Below are positions 1 to 9,414 of a DNA stretch of 50,001 bases, in pieces. The notes under the pieces were generated by a model. That model was not told the origin of the DNA and made no database searches. It was given only the letters and a program-made list of their open reading frames with translations. The position numbers and the translations under genes were made by a program. The stretch is from JBMOLL01 sp049325415 (lineage in GTDB: Bacteria > Bacteroidota > Bacteroidia > Bacteroidales > GCA-2748055): contig JBMOLL010000099.1 in NCBI GenBank assembly GCA_049325415.1, positions 1 through 50,001 on the forward strand, given 5' to 3'. Within the stretch, counting starts at the first letter, position 1. Every line of letters begins with the position of its first letter.

Positions 1-144
1 CCGGTAGTGGTTCCTGCAGTGGTTCCGTTTCCGCCTGTGGCTGTCGTGCTGCCGGTGCCGGTGTTTGTAGTGCCGTTTGTGCCGGTGCTGCTGCCAGTTC
101 CGGTGGTCGTGCTGCCAGTAGTTCCTGTCGTGGTGCCGCTTTGT
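1..144 (-). repeat. Low-complexity Gly/Thr/Ser-coding tract
   Basis: On the minus strand this stretch reads as imperfect repeats of ACC/ACT/GGC/GGA/AGC codons (GTTTGTTGST-like peptide). It forms the flexible linker of the TPR/PD40 protein. The opposite strand looks like a Val/Pro-rich protein only because it is the complement. Such tracts are prone to length variation. Confidence 0.7.
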
Positions 145-2339
145 GAAGAAGAAGGATCAGGGTTACCCGACGGAAGATCACCCGTTCCCGTCTTGCCATT
201 AACCACATTTCCCGTTACCGGGTTCCCTGATCCCGTTTGCTGACCGGTACGATCCTCCCCGCTCTTTCCTGTTTCCTGCTGTCCCACGTTTCCATCAACT
301 GCATTCCCGACCGTACCGGTTTTTTCTGTTCCTGCTGTGTTTCCGTTGGTTGGATTACTTTTCTGATCCACCCTGTTATCGGCCAGCAGATCATTCTTCT
401 GCTGATCTGTATTCTGTTCTGTATCCGGCGTCGTTTTATTGCCGGCTGTTTCGTTTTCACTCCCTGGGTCCTTCTTATCTTCCTGATCCACAGGAGGTGT
501 TTTGGGTTTATCCGGTCTGACCGCCATCAAGCGGTATAATACGCCCGCATACAGGGTATCGGGAAAACTGTATTTTCCTTCGTCATTGGTCACTGTCAGG
601 TCGATCATGCTCTGATCGCCGGAAAGCAGTACATTAATCCCTGGAAGAGGTATTTCCACGACGGTAGTATCATCGATCGTGACATAATCTTTTTTGGACC
701 CTTCTGCAAGCTGCTGCCTTGATGAGATTTTCTGTTCCCCTTCGGATAAGGTACCCCTGATCAGATAGGAGGCATTGCGTGCCTGGATATCTGCAACCAG
801 GTAATTCTTTTCACCGGTCCGGTCGACCCTGACCTTCAGTGCATCATAAAAGAACCCGTCTTTCCGGAGGCTGATGGTATAGTTTACACCTTCCCTGAGG
901 TTAAAGCCATAGAACCCGTCTTCGGAAATCAGTGAAACCGATTCTGTCGTCCCTTCCTCCAGGACCCGGTATATGATCCCGTTAAACAGGGTTAGATCGG
1001 GAAAACTGATCCGGTTGCCCGAAAGATAGATGTCGTGATAACCAAGTTTCCAGATGGTATAGATATCCTCCTTCCCCTTCCCGTTAAAGCGGTCGCTGGA
1101 AAAGAAGCCACGCGACTGGCTTTTATCGAAAACGATGCCGAAATCATCACCGATCGAGTTGATAGGAACGCCCATATTGCTTACATTCCTCCAGCTTTTC
1201 CCCGTTCTTACTGCTCTGAAGATATCCAGTTTACCCATGCCGGGATGCGTATCCGAAGAAAAATAAAGGGTATCACTTCCCTGAATGAAAGGGAAAAGCT
1301 CAAAGCCAAAGGTATTGATCTCCGGCCCCAGGTTTACCGGTTCTCCCCATTCTCCGTTCGAAAGAAGGTCGGAATAGTAGATATCCATATTGCCGAAACC
1401 ACCTGGCATGTCCGACGCAAAATAGATCCGTTTTCCGTCAGGACTGAGACTGGGTTGTGCGGTAGAATACTCCGGACTGTTAAATGAGAACGCACTAACC
1501 GGTTTGCTCCAGTGCCCTGTAACATCCTTCTCTGAATAAAAAATCTGGAGTGAGTTGACAACTGTGTTGGATTTTTTATCCTTATCCCCCGTGACAGTCC
1601 TTGCGAAGTAGACTTTATTGCCATCGGTGCTGAATGTTGCTGTCCCGTCATGCTGATATGAATTTAATTCGACCAAATTTTCGATTGCATTCCCAACACC
1701 TTCCCGGTTCTTCAGATCGGTAAAATACAGGTCCGACCTCATAACATCTATATTATCTGCAATATTGATGAACTTCTTCCGGCTGTCGGAACGGGCCGAG
1801 GAAAATACGATCCCGTCGTTATACATGGCCGTGGCGTATTCTGAACCTTCGGTGTTTATCCCTTCAATATTTTTTACCACGTACCGGCTTTCCTCATCCA
1901 GAAGTTTCTGGGCCATGGCACAGGAACCCAGGTAAACCTTACCCATCGGATCATCGGGCTCGAGTTCCATGTATTTTTTGAAGACCTCGGCAGCTTCTTC
2001 GTATTTGGCCGCGTTTTTCAGGGAGTTTCCGTAATTAAGGAGATTCTCGGCTTTGTTTTTCCTGGATCCTTTGTCGAGGATGTACTTATACATTTCGCTG
2101 GCCTCAAGGAACTGACCTGTCAGACGGTAGCAGTTGGCCAGTTTCTCCCTGGCTTCATTCATGTATTTGAAGCTTCCCTTTTTCTCAATCTCTTTAAGAT
2201 AGTACGGAATGGCCTCTTCAAACAGGTTCCTGTCGTAGTACTTGTTCCCTTCATTATAATACCGCTGGGCCGAAAGGGAAGCCGGCCGGAGCAGAATCAG
2301 CAGCGGGAGCAGGATAATATATGGGAGGATCTTTTTCAA
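1..2339 (-). CDS. TPR/PD40 envelope protein (PorE/OmpA-type), 3' end outside window
   Basis: The reading frame is open from 2339 to the left window edge, so the C-terminus is missing. It begins at a TTG (LKKILPYII...) followed by a hydrophobic signal peptide ending near SLSAQ; no ATG lies in the signal region. Next come TPR-like helices (about residues 25-140), then a WD40-like PD40 propeller (about 150-430) with blades such as PSLSPDGKRIYFASD and SDTLYFSSDTHPG, then carboxypeptidase-regulatory-like beta domains (about 450-640), then a long Gly/Thr/Ser/Asn linker. In this family such an order usually ends in an OmpA peptidoglycan-binding domain, which I infer lies beyond the edge. It follows the PorP/SprF gene by 21 bases, so it is probably the periplasmic partner of the same type IX secretion cassette. 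Confidence 0.85.
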   Translation of the reverse strand, partial: MKKILPYIILLPLLILLRPASLSAQRYYNEGNKYYDRNLFEEAIPYYLKEIEKKGSFKYMNEAREKLANCYRLTGQFLEASEMYKYILDKGSRKNKAENLLNYGNSLKNAAKYEEAAEVFKKYMELEPDDPMGKVYLGSCAMAQKLLDEESRYVVKNIEGINTEGSEYATAMYNDGIVFSSARSDSRKKFINIADNIDVMRSDLYFTDLKNREGVGNAIENLVELNSYQHDGTATFSTDGNKVYFARTVTGDKDKKSNTVVNSLQIFYSEKDVTGHWSKPVSAFSFNSPEYSTAQPSLSPDGKRIYFASDMPGGFGNMDIYYSDLLSNGEWGEPVNLGPEINTFGFELFPFIQGSDTLYFSSDTHPGMGKLDIFRAVRTGKSWRNVSNMGVPINSIGDDFGIVFDKSQSRGFFSSDRFNGKGKEDIYTIWKLGYHDIYLSGNRISFPDLTLFNGIIYRVLEEGTTESVSLISEDGFYGFNLREGVNYTISLRKDGFFYDALKVRVDRTGEKNYLVADIQARNASYLIRGTLSEGEQKISSRQQLAEGSKKDYVTIDDTTVVEIPLPGINVLLSGDQSMIDLTVTNDEGKYSFPDTLYAGVLYRLMAVRPDKPKTPPVDQEDKKDPGSENETAGNKTTPDTEQNTDQQKNDLLADNRVDQKSNPTNGNTAGTEKTGTVGNAVDGNVGQQETGKSGEDRTGQQTGSGNPVTGNVVNGKTGTGDLPSGNPDPSSSQSGTTTGTTGSTTTGTGSSTGTNGTTNTGTGSTTATGGNGTTAGTTT

Positions 2340-2360
2340 TCTGTCAACTTTTAGCAATGA

Positions 2361-3293
2361 TCAGAAATAGTAACGAGGGTGGATCACTTTCTTCTCGGGC
2401 GGTGGCAGCAGTTCAATGCCGTAGGAAAGGGCAATTTCGTGGGATCCCCCGGAATAACTGGCCAGTTCGGAGATCCTGTAATCGTAGGAGTACATAATCC
2501 TGATGTTCTTCGTAATATCGACTTTCAGATAGGCAACCGCCGCATCCTTGCTCCGGTACGACAATCCCAGTGCAAACCTTTCGAACAGGATCGCGCTCAG
2601 GTTAGCATCAACCTGAAAGGGCGCTCCGGCCATGTATTTGACAAGAAATCCGGGTTCCAGGATGAAATTATCCGAAATCGGTATAAAAACACCCCCTGTT
2701 CCGTAGAAGCTTCTTCTGATCAGAGGTATCCCTGTTGTACCAATCAGCGATTCCGGACTACCCGGTCGTACCAGGTGATAAGCTGCGGCCCCGACGTAAA
2801 AGAGCGACGACTGATAAAAAATCCCCGTTGAGATCTCCGGTACAAGGGTCGATCCTGTGCCGGGCAAAATGGCCGGATCGTCGGGATCGGTTCTGATAAG
2901 CTCGTCATAATTATAGGAGTCGTACCTGATCCCTCCTTCCAATCCAAAAGAAAGCCTTCCCTTTCCAAAGCCGATATGGTAGGAGAAGAATCCGGTTGCC
3001 GTTAAGCTGTTGGTCACGGCAATATTATCCTGGATCACCTTCAGCCCAAGTCCGATATTTTTTATCTGTACGGGAGCCTGGAAGGTAAGGATATTGGTAA
3101 CCGGGGCACCTTCCATCTTCACAAACTGCATCCTGTTCTTCAACGAACCTACAACCCACTTCGAACTGCCTGCATAGGCGGGATTTATCAGCATCTTGTC
3201 GAACATGTACTGACTGTAAAGCACATCCTGCTGCCCGTGTAATGAACGGGAGATGACCAGGACAGTTAATATGATGAGCAAATATCGCAGCAT
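2361..3293 (-). CDS. Type IX secretion system membrane protein, PorP/SprF family
   Basis: A 310-residue protein with an N-terminal signal peptide (MLRYLLIILTVLVISRSLHG) and then the family signature QYMFDKMLINPAYAGS, followed by alternating beta strands of an outer-membrane barrel. PorP/SprF proteins work with the type IX secretion system, and copies encoded beside a type B-signal cargo are known in Flavobacterium to be needed for secretion of that cargo. Here the gene sits 11 bases after such a cargo gene and 21 bases before the TPR/PD40 gene, so all three are likely one transcript. The specific pairing is inferred from adjacency and is not proven. Confidence 0.92.
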   Translation of the reverse strand: MLRYLLIILTVLVISRSLHGQQDVLYSQYMFDKMLINPAYAGSSKWVVGSLKNRMQFVKMEGAPVTNILTFQAPVQIKNIGLGLKVIQDNIAVTNSLTATGFFSYHIGFGKGRLSFGLEGGIRYDSYNYDELIRTDPDDPAILPGTGSTLVPEISTGIFYQSSLFYVGAAAYHLVRPGSPESLIGTTGIPLIRRSFYGTGGVFIPISDNFILEPGFLVKYMAGAPFQVDANLSAILFERFALGLSYRSKDAAVAYLKVDITKNIRIMYSYDYRISELASYSGGSHEIALSYGIELLPPPEKKVIHPRYYF

Positions 3294-3304
3294 ACTTCAA
3301 GCAT

Positions 3305-6300
3305 CTATCTGTGAATAATTATGAAACCTGTCCTGGGATCCGATCCGTTTCCGATATCCAGGATGAAATAATAGGTCCCATCGGGGAGAGGCTCACCGGC
3401 CGTGTTCGTCCCGTCCCATTCATTCAGGTACGGACTGGCCGTGAAAACGATGTTGCCCCAGCGGTTATATATTTCAACACGGCTGTTCTCGAAATAGTCG
3501 ATATTGTACAATACCCAGTAGTCATTTAACCCGTCGCCGTTAGGTGTGATGATTTGCGGAACCGGGTCGGTAAGATCGTCCAGACAGCGGTCGACCGTGA
3601 TCGTCACCGAATCGACCGACTGACAATATTCATTGCTCACCGTTACGATATAGGTGGTGGTTAGCTGAGGCATTGCATACGGATTGTACACATTCACCTC
3701 ATCAAGTGTCAGGGAGTCATTCCAGAGATAGTTCATCCCGCCGCTGGCCTCCAGCTGAATACTGTCGCGAATACAGATGATGGCATCTTCACCGGCATAG
3801 GCCAGGGGCCGCGGAAGGCGGTCGACTGCAATAACCTTTGAATCAGCTACTTTATTGAGGCAAAGGCCGTAATTATAGTACAGGGAGTAGTTGCTGCTGT
3901 ACTGCGGCGCAACCCGGATCGACCCTGTCGATTCCCCGGTACTCCAGTAATAGGTGGCAGCCGGATAATTCACATCCGTTACGGCTGTGAGGGTAATGGA
4001 GTCGTACAGACAGACACCATCTGCTTCTGCCATGATATAGGAATCGGGATAGGGCAGGATATACGGGAAGGCTGAACTGGCAGGATGGCTCCGGCAGCCT
4101 TTGTCATCCACCCCGACGACCGAGATCACATCTTCCCTTTCCAGGGAATCGGTCACATAAATGTTCTGCAAACCTCCCTGGACAAGCTCGCTTCCGTTAT
4201 TATAAAAGAGGTATTCGGGGAGCATGGGAGGCTGGGCAAAGAAATTGGTGAAATCGCCGTAACATACCGTATCATCCGAACAGGATATGATCATCAGCGG
4301 CAGGGGCAGCAGGTTAAAATGGACCGTGTCAGGCGACTGGGTGAAACAGGAGAATTCGTCAAGAGCCGATACGGTGATCCCCGGAGCATTGACCCGGATC
4401 TCGGTGGTATTGCCGTCTGAATCGGCCAGGATCCCTTCCACATCCCTGAAGTAGTAATGACTGAAACCACTGGTAGCCGTGAAGCTGACCGCCTCATCGG
4501 TACACAGATCACCGTTGGCGGAAGCACTTAGATTTAACGTCCGGGGAGGAAGTACCGTGATTTGAACCGTGTTGGAAACGGCAGAACAACCACTGATAAC
4601 TGCCTCGGCATGGACCTCATCACCATCAGCGATCAGGGCCGGACGGTAGTAGCTGATGCCCGAGTCCTGTACAAGGCCGGCACCCTGATAGAACAGATAG
4701 GAGTCAAAAGCTGCAGGGCTGACGATAAATTCAACCTTCTGTCCGTTGCAAAGGGTGTTATCTGCGTCGTCGGAAACAAGGATGATCGTTGGCACAGGCA
4801 CCACGTCGACTTCAAAGGACCTGGAATAGAGCGGACAGGACGGCTGGGAGTTATTCCTGATCTCCACGGTGATGGTAGAGTCCTTCACAGCCGTGTGATG
4901 GATAAGGGTATCCGGCCCGAATGTGCCGCCGTTCCAAGAAACGGAGTAATCCGGGATATTGACCTTGCTGATATACAGATCCATCTCATCGCCTTCACAG
5001 GCATCTTTATTCGGATCGATGACAAAGGAATAGGCATCGCAGTCGATCGCATAACACGTTTTCACTTCTGAAGGCAGGCTGTTACCGCAGGGATCAGGCC
5101 CCACTGCCATCACCCGCGCGCTGACAGCCTCACCGTTGGTCAGTCCGGTGATATCATGAACCAGTCCGGCGGCCCCCGAAGAAGGATCGGTATAGGCTGC
5201 ACCGTTAATGCTGATCAGGTATGCGCTGGCATCGCTAACGTCGTCCCAAACAAAACTTATGGTTCCGGTGGTGGTCGTACCGCAGTTGACCTGAGGTATT
5301 GCCAGTGGCGGACTCACTGCTGTGGCGATCTCATTGCTCTTCTGCCCGGCACAGCCATTGTTATAAGCCAGTGCCCACACCTTCTGGCCATCGCTCAAAG
5401 CGGCATTGGAATAGGTATTGGAAGAGCTGCCGGTAACCAGGTTATAACCAAGGTAGAACTCGTAAAAATCATATCCCGCGGGTTCGGCGGTAAAGCTAAC
5501 CGCATCTCCGCTGCAAATGGCATTATCCGCATCTGAACTTGAAAGGATCAGACTCCCGGGACGCTGGTCGACCCCGATATGGACATAGCTATACATGGCA
5601 GGACACAAAGGCCTGTCGAGGTTCCTGATCATCACGGCAACCACCGTATCGGAAGCAGGGATCACCTTCACGGTCCTTGATCTTGACGGAGGCAGGCTAC
5701 CCCATTTAATCATATAATTACTGATGTTCAGTCCGTCAATTCTGAGCGTAACGGTATCACCGCTGCACACCTGGTAATCGGTATCCAGTGTGTAGCTTAT
5801 CGCCGCACAGTTCTCGGCAAAACCTATAGCCGGCTGAGAGGATTCGCTGTTACCGCAAACACCGTCGCCAACCGCCATTACCGTAACTATAACCCCGTCG
5901 CCTGGTGATAATGAACTTACGGTATGGGTTAATCCGGTTTCTCCGCTGGAGGGTACAATATAAGGCCCGTTATCAACACTGATGAGGTACCCCGAAGCAC
6001 CGGCTACAGGTTTCCATGAGAATGTTACACTGTTTATGGTGGAGGAACTGACATTTACCTGGGGAATATCAAGTGGCTCTGTGACTTCCATCACTACCGG
6101 TGTGGAAATCACCGAACATCCGCCTTCAGAGGCTACGACCTTCACGAAATGACCATCCACCGGAAGCTCGGCCAAATAGGTATTGTCAGGACCTTTCTGA
6201 ATCAGTTTATTGTTGTCATAAAACATGTACTGGATAAAATCCTCCGGCAAAGCCGTGAAAAGGATGCCGGTGCCGGCACAGACCGGATCGCTGCCGGATG

Positions 6301-8497
6301 AGGCCTGCAGGGTAACTTCCCTGAGCGGGGTGACCGTGACATGGAATTCCTTTATCACCGGAGGACAGAGCGGAGCATCCAGGTTGGTGACCTTTACGGG
6401 GATCACCGTATCCGTTCTCGCTATAAAACTGTAATAGTTGCTATTGGTCCCAGCCAGTTCATTCCACTCCACGGAATAATTGGGTATCGTAATCCCGTCG
6501 ATCGACAGGGACACCTGGTCGTTTTCGCAAACCGTGGTATACTGACCGTGCAGATCAAAGCCGATCTCCTCACAATCAATGGCCATACAGGTGACCTCCT
6601 CCGAAATATGTCCGTCGCCGCAGATAGTGGCATCATAGGCCCGTACCCTGATCGAGTGGCTTTCATTGCTGGCCAGGCCGGTAAGCAGATGCGACAGACC
6701 ATCGGGCCCTGAACTGGGCACCACGAAGGGTCCATTGTCGACGCTGACCTCGTACCCCACCGCACCGGGGATCTCATCCCAGAGGAATTCGATCGCACTC
6801 GACGATGTTGCGCCGCAGTAAACCTGTGGAGCAGGCAGGATCTCCTTAACTGTGGTGTAGATATTATTGCTGTTGTTGCTTACACATTCGTTATTCTGTG
6901 CAAGAGCATATACTCTTTCCATGTTCTGTAACTGGGAGGTGGTAAAGAGATTGCTGCTGCTTTTCTGTACTTCAGTGTTGGTGACGAAGAAGGTATATTC
7001 ATCGTATCCGGCCGGCAGAGCGGTAAAAAGGATATTGTCGTTCAGACAAATGGTGTCGTTCGGCGAGGAACTCTGCAGAACAACGACCGGAGTCTGGTTG
7101 ACATGCAACTCAAGCGTATCGCTGATAATTTCCGTACAGCCGTTTATATCCGTGATCTTGACATAGATCCGGTCCCCGTCACTGAAACTGCTGCCGGTAT
7201 AGGTATTATCCGCGGAGCATTGCACCACGGTACTGTTGATGTAGAAACAGTAATTGACAAAATCGATGGGAGATGCGGTAAACGTAACCTCCTGTCCCGA
7301 ACAAATCGTGTCATAGTCAGCTGAGATTTTAAGTAAGACATTGGTAATGGGAGTTATCTGAACCTTTTCCGATACCGAGGAGGAACAGCCGTCCTCGGTA
7401 ACCGTCAGGCTGATGGTCTTGTTTCCGGCCGATCCGTAACGCACATTATACGGTCCTTCTCCTGACCCGGAAACCAGGAGGGCATCGGTGAAAACCCAGT
7501 TAAAAGTAGGTGCCACATGATATAACCCGGTATATTCCACAACCAGGTCGTCATTCAGACAGGCCGGAGAGGAGGTGGAGATCCGTGCTACCGGAGCCGG
7601 TTTAACCGTAATTACCTGGGTAGAATAGTTATAGCAGCCAAGAGAGTTGACCGTTCCGAGGTTAACGGTATATTCACCCGGATTAATAAAGGTATGTACC
7701 GTGGGTTCGAAGCCATAATATAGTGGTGAACCGTCCCCGAAATCCCAGGTCCAGTCGGTATAATCATTTCCTACCGTATCCGTAATATTGGAGAAGACCA
7801 CACTGAAAGGACTGCATCCGCTGTTGGCACTAACGCTGAAGGCTGTACTCGGAATTCTTTCAACCGTCACCACATCCTCCTGCACAAGCGATTGCAGGCA
7901 GCCCTGTTCATTGATGATCGTCAGCGAAATATCGTAGGTTCCCGGTGTTGAGTAGGTTTTGCAGGGTTCATATTCCTCCGAAATGGTTCCGTCGCCAAAG
8001 TTCCAGAGGTAGGAATTCAGAGCCGAATAGCCCGAGGTATTGATCAGGCAGACCGAATCGGTAATGGCACATACCGAGCCCTTATTAACATGGTACTCTA
8101 CACTGGGTTTAGCAAAGACCGTGACAAGTTTGGTGGCTGTGCTGGTCCCGGAGGCACAGGTGATGGTGAGCCTGACAGTAAAGGTTGTGTCATTTTGGCC
8201 CGTCGTAAAACTGTGAACAGGGTTCTGGGCAACAACTACCTGGCTGCCATCACCGAAATCCCAGCTTCTCGTAATCACGCCGCTGCTCAGATCATAAAAC
8301 TGGATGGTAAGGATATCGCAGCCTTCAAGAGGATCGATATTGGAACCGATCACTGCATTGCACTGGGCTGAGGCTTTCCCTCCCTGTAAAAGGAGGATGA
8401 ACAACAGGCCCAGAAAATACAGGCCCCTGAAGACTGTGCTTACGGAGCCCGGGATTTTTGGTGATCCGGTAATTTGTGTGTTATGATATCCTGACAT
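3305..8497 (-). CDS. Giant secreted surface protein with PKD, FN3 and Ig-like modules and a T9SS type B C-terminal signal
   Basis: About 1730 residues. The ATG at 8497 is chosen over an in-frame TTG at 8524 because a -7 promoter box lies at 8530-8537, which would put the TTG at or before the transcript start. A hydrophobic export segment (LYFLGLLFILLLQGG) lies near residues 26-42. PKD repeats follow (WDFGDGS, WNFGDGT, WDFGDGSPLYYG, about residues 40-310), then Cys-rich Ig-like domains (CSGDAVSFTAEPAGYDF type) and three FN3-like domains (about 552, 809 and 1066). The C-terminus starts ITPNGDGLNDYW and includes VEIYNRWGNIVF, the gliding-motility-associated type B sorting domain. The protein should be secreted and cell-surface attached. 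Adhesion or matrix roles are typical of the family; the ligand is unknown. Confidence 0.93.
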   Translation of the reverse strand: MSGYHNTQITGSPKIPGSVSTVFRGLYFLGLLFILLLQGGKASAQCNAVIGSNIDPLEGCDILTIQFYDLSSGVITRSWDFGDGSQVVVAQNPVHSFTTGQNDTTFTVRLTITCASGTSTATKLVTVFAKPSVEYHVNKGSVCAITDSVCLINTSGYSALNSYLWNFGDGTISEEYEPCKTYSTPGTYDISLTIINEQGCLQSLVQEDVVTVERIPSTAFSVSANSGCSPFSVVFSNITDTVGNDYTDWTWDFGDGSPLYYGFEPTVHTFINPGEYTVNLGTVNSLGCYNYSTQVITVKPAPVARISTSSPACLNDDLVVEYTGLYHVAPTFNWVFTDALLVSGSGEGPYNVRYGSAGNKTISLTVTEDGCSSSVSEKVQITPITNVLLKISADYDTICSGQEVTFTASPIDFVNYCFYINSTVVQCSADNTYTGSSFSDGDRIYVKITDINGCTEIISDTLELHVNQTPVVVLQSSSPNDTICLNDNILFTALPAGYDEYTFFVTNTEVQKSSSNLFTTSQLQNMERVYALAQNNECVSNNSNNIYTTVKEILPAPQVYCGATSSSAIEFLWDEIPGAVGYEVSVDNGPFVVPSSGPDGLSHLLTGLASNESHSIRVRAYDATICGDGHISEEVTCMAIDCEEIGFDLHGQYTTVCENDQVSLSIDGITIPNYSVEWNELAGTNSNYYSFIARTDTVIPVKVTNLDAPLCPPVIKEFHVTVTPLREVTLQASSGSDPVCAGTGILFTALPEDFIQYMFYDNNKLIQKGPDNTYLAELPVDGHFVKVVASEGGCSVISTPVVMEVTEPLDIPQVNVSSSTINSVTFSWKPVAGASGYLISVDNGPYIVPSSGETGLTHTVSSLSPGDGVIVTVMAVGDGVCGNSESSQPAIGFAENCAAISYTLDTDYQVCSGDTVTLRIDGLNISNYMIKWGSLPPSRSRTVKVIPASDTVVAVMIRNLDRPLCPAMYSYVHIGVDQRPGSLILSSSDADNAICSGDAVSFTAEPAGYDFYEFYLGYNLVTGSSSNTYSNAALSDGQKVWALAYNNGCAGQKSNEIATAVSPPLAIPQVNCGTTTTGTISFVWDDVSDASAYLISINGAAYTDPSSGAAGLVHDITGLTNGEAVSARVMAVGPDPCGNSLPSEVKTCYAIDCDAYSFVIDPNKDACEGDEMDLYISKVNIPDYSVSWNGGTFGPDTLIHHTAVKDSTITVEIRNNSQPSCPLYSRSFEVDVVPVPTIILVSDDADNTLCNGQKVEFIVSPAAFDSYLFYQGAGLVQDSGISYYRPALIADGDEVHAEAVISGCSAVSNTVQITVLPPRTLNLSASANGDLCTDEAVSFTATSGFSHYYFRDVEGILADSDGNTTEIRVNAPGITVSALDEFSCFTQSPDTVHFNLLPLPLMIISCSDDTVCYGDFTNFFAQPPMLPEYLFYNNGSELVQGGLQNIYVTDSLEREDVISVVGVDDKGCRSHPASSAFPYILPYPDSYIMAEADGVCLYDSITLTAVTDVNYPAATYYWSTGESTGSIRVAPQYSSNYSLYYNYGLCLNKVADSKVIAVDRLPRPLAYAGEDAIICIRDSIQLEASGGMNYLWNDSLTLDEVNVYNPYAMPQLTTTYIVTVSNEYCQSVDSVTITVDRCLDDLTDPVPQIITPNGDGLNDYWVLYNIDYFENSRVEIYNRWGNIVFTASPYLNEWDGTNTAGEPLPDGTYYFILDIGNGSDPRTGFIIIHR
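4540..6845 (-). repeat. Three-copy internal module repeat, about 257 codons each
   Basis: Inside the giant surface protein a composite unit occurs three times, starting near LPAPQVYCG, LDIPQVNVS and LAIPQVNCG. Each has an FN3-like domain (GYEVSVDNGPF, GYLISVDNGPY, AYLISINGAAY; then a PSSG turn), a Cys-containing Ig-like domain (NIPDYSVSWN type) and a second Ig-like domain (CAGTGILFTALP type). The copies have diverged at the DNA level, so this is an old duplication rather than a recent tandem repeat. Boundaries are approximate. Confidence 0.7.
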
Positions 8498-8529
8498 ATC
8501 CGCCGTCCTTTTTCTTTTTATCAATATGT

Positions 8530-8537
8530 CAAAAGTA
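8530..8537 (-). promoter_or_regulatory. -7 promoter box of the T9SS cassette
   Basis: The minus strand reads TACTTTTG, an exact match to the Bacteroidota -7 consensus TAnnTTTG, about 33 bases before the ATG at 8497. No clear -33 TTG is visible at the usual spacing. Confidence 0.45.
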
Positions 8538-8587
8538 GGGCGTCCTTACAGGATATATTTAAGGGTAACTACCCGTTTATCGGTTCG

Positions 8588-8612
8588 ATTCACCTGTCTT
8601 TATCAGGTGAAT
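8588..8612. other. 9-bp inverted repeat between response regulator and T9SS cassette
   Basis: ATTCACCTG (8588-8596) and CAGGTGAAT (8604-8612) form a perfect 9-bp stem with a 7-base loop. It lies after the response-regulator gene and before the T9SS cassette. There is no T-run on the minus strand, so it is not a classical terminator; it may be a processing hairpin or a protein-binding dyad. Confidence 0.45.
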
Positions 8613-8737
8613 ATACCTATAAAAAACAGGGAAATATACCTGCCGGAAATGTGAAACCCGGATACTTTTACAAAGCCATCCGGGCAGGGCGGAACGGGCT
8701 GTTTTTCTCTCTCAGCCAGAATGAAACGGCCAAAGGC

Positions 8738-9389
8738 CTATACCTCAACCAGTTTGTTTTTCAGGGCATACATCACCAGGCTGATGGAGTTCTTTACACC
8801 TGTTTTGCTGATCAGGTTGGACTTATGTCCTTCAACCGTTCGCAAACTGATAAAAAGCTTGTCGGCAATCTGAGAATTTGACAGTCCCTCGCAGATCATC
8901 CAGTTCTCTTTTGGTAAGATCAATTTTCTGCTCGGCCGGAGCTTTCTGCTTCTGAAGGGGATTATTGATATTCATGATGATATCGCGCAAGAGCTTCTGG
9001 GAGAAGAAGCTCTCTCCCCGGAGGACTGTTGTTATGGCTTCTTCAAGTTCGCTTTTGCCCACTTCCTTTAAAACAAAGCCCATGACCCCGGCCTGGATCA
9101 TCTGAAAATAATACTCTTCATCACAAAACATGGAAAGAACAAGGATCTTCAGGGCAGGACGCTTATCCAGCGCCTGTTTGGTGGCTTCAATGCCGTTCAG
9201 TTCCGGCATGGCAATGTCCATCAGAACCAGGTCGGCATCCTGGTACTCAAGTATCTCAAGGAATTCTTTTCCGTTGGAGGCTTCGGCAACCACTTCAATG
9301 TTATCCATCTGCATGATCACGAATTTCAGCCCTTCCCTGAAAAGCTTATGGTCATCAACCAGTATGACCTTGTATTTTTTCTGTTCCAT
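8738..9389 (-). pseudogene. NarL/LuxR-family response regulator, frameshifted before its HTH
   Basis: The first frame (9389 down to about 8900) codes a normal receiver domain: VILVDDHKLFREGLKFV at the start, phospho-acceptor Asp in DLVLMDIAMPELNG, and KILVLSMF. It continues to EQKIDLTKRELD at the start of a LuxR-type HTH, then runs out of frame to a stop at 8832. The rest of the HTH (ICEGLSNSQIADKLFISLRTVEGHKSNLI) continues in another frame to 8738. Compared with the usual spacing between REL and ICEGLS, about three residues are missing, so the lesion is a short internal deletion near 8895-8905, not a homopolymer slip. The gene is 25 bases after its sensor kinase. As read, the product could be phosphorylated but could not bind DNA. 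A sequencing or assembly error is possible. Confidence 0.85.
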
Positions 9390-9414
9390 GATCGTAAATT
9401 TAATATCGAAAAGC

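Noticed and set aside
7..243. Plus-strand Val/Pro-rich open frame
   Set aside because: It is the complement of the Gly/Thr/Ser-rich linker of the TPR/PD40 protein on the minus strand.
8522..8524. TTG start for the giant surface protein
   Set aside because: It would lie at or before the transcript start predicted from the -7 box at 8530-8537; the ATG at 8497 fits better.
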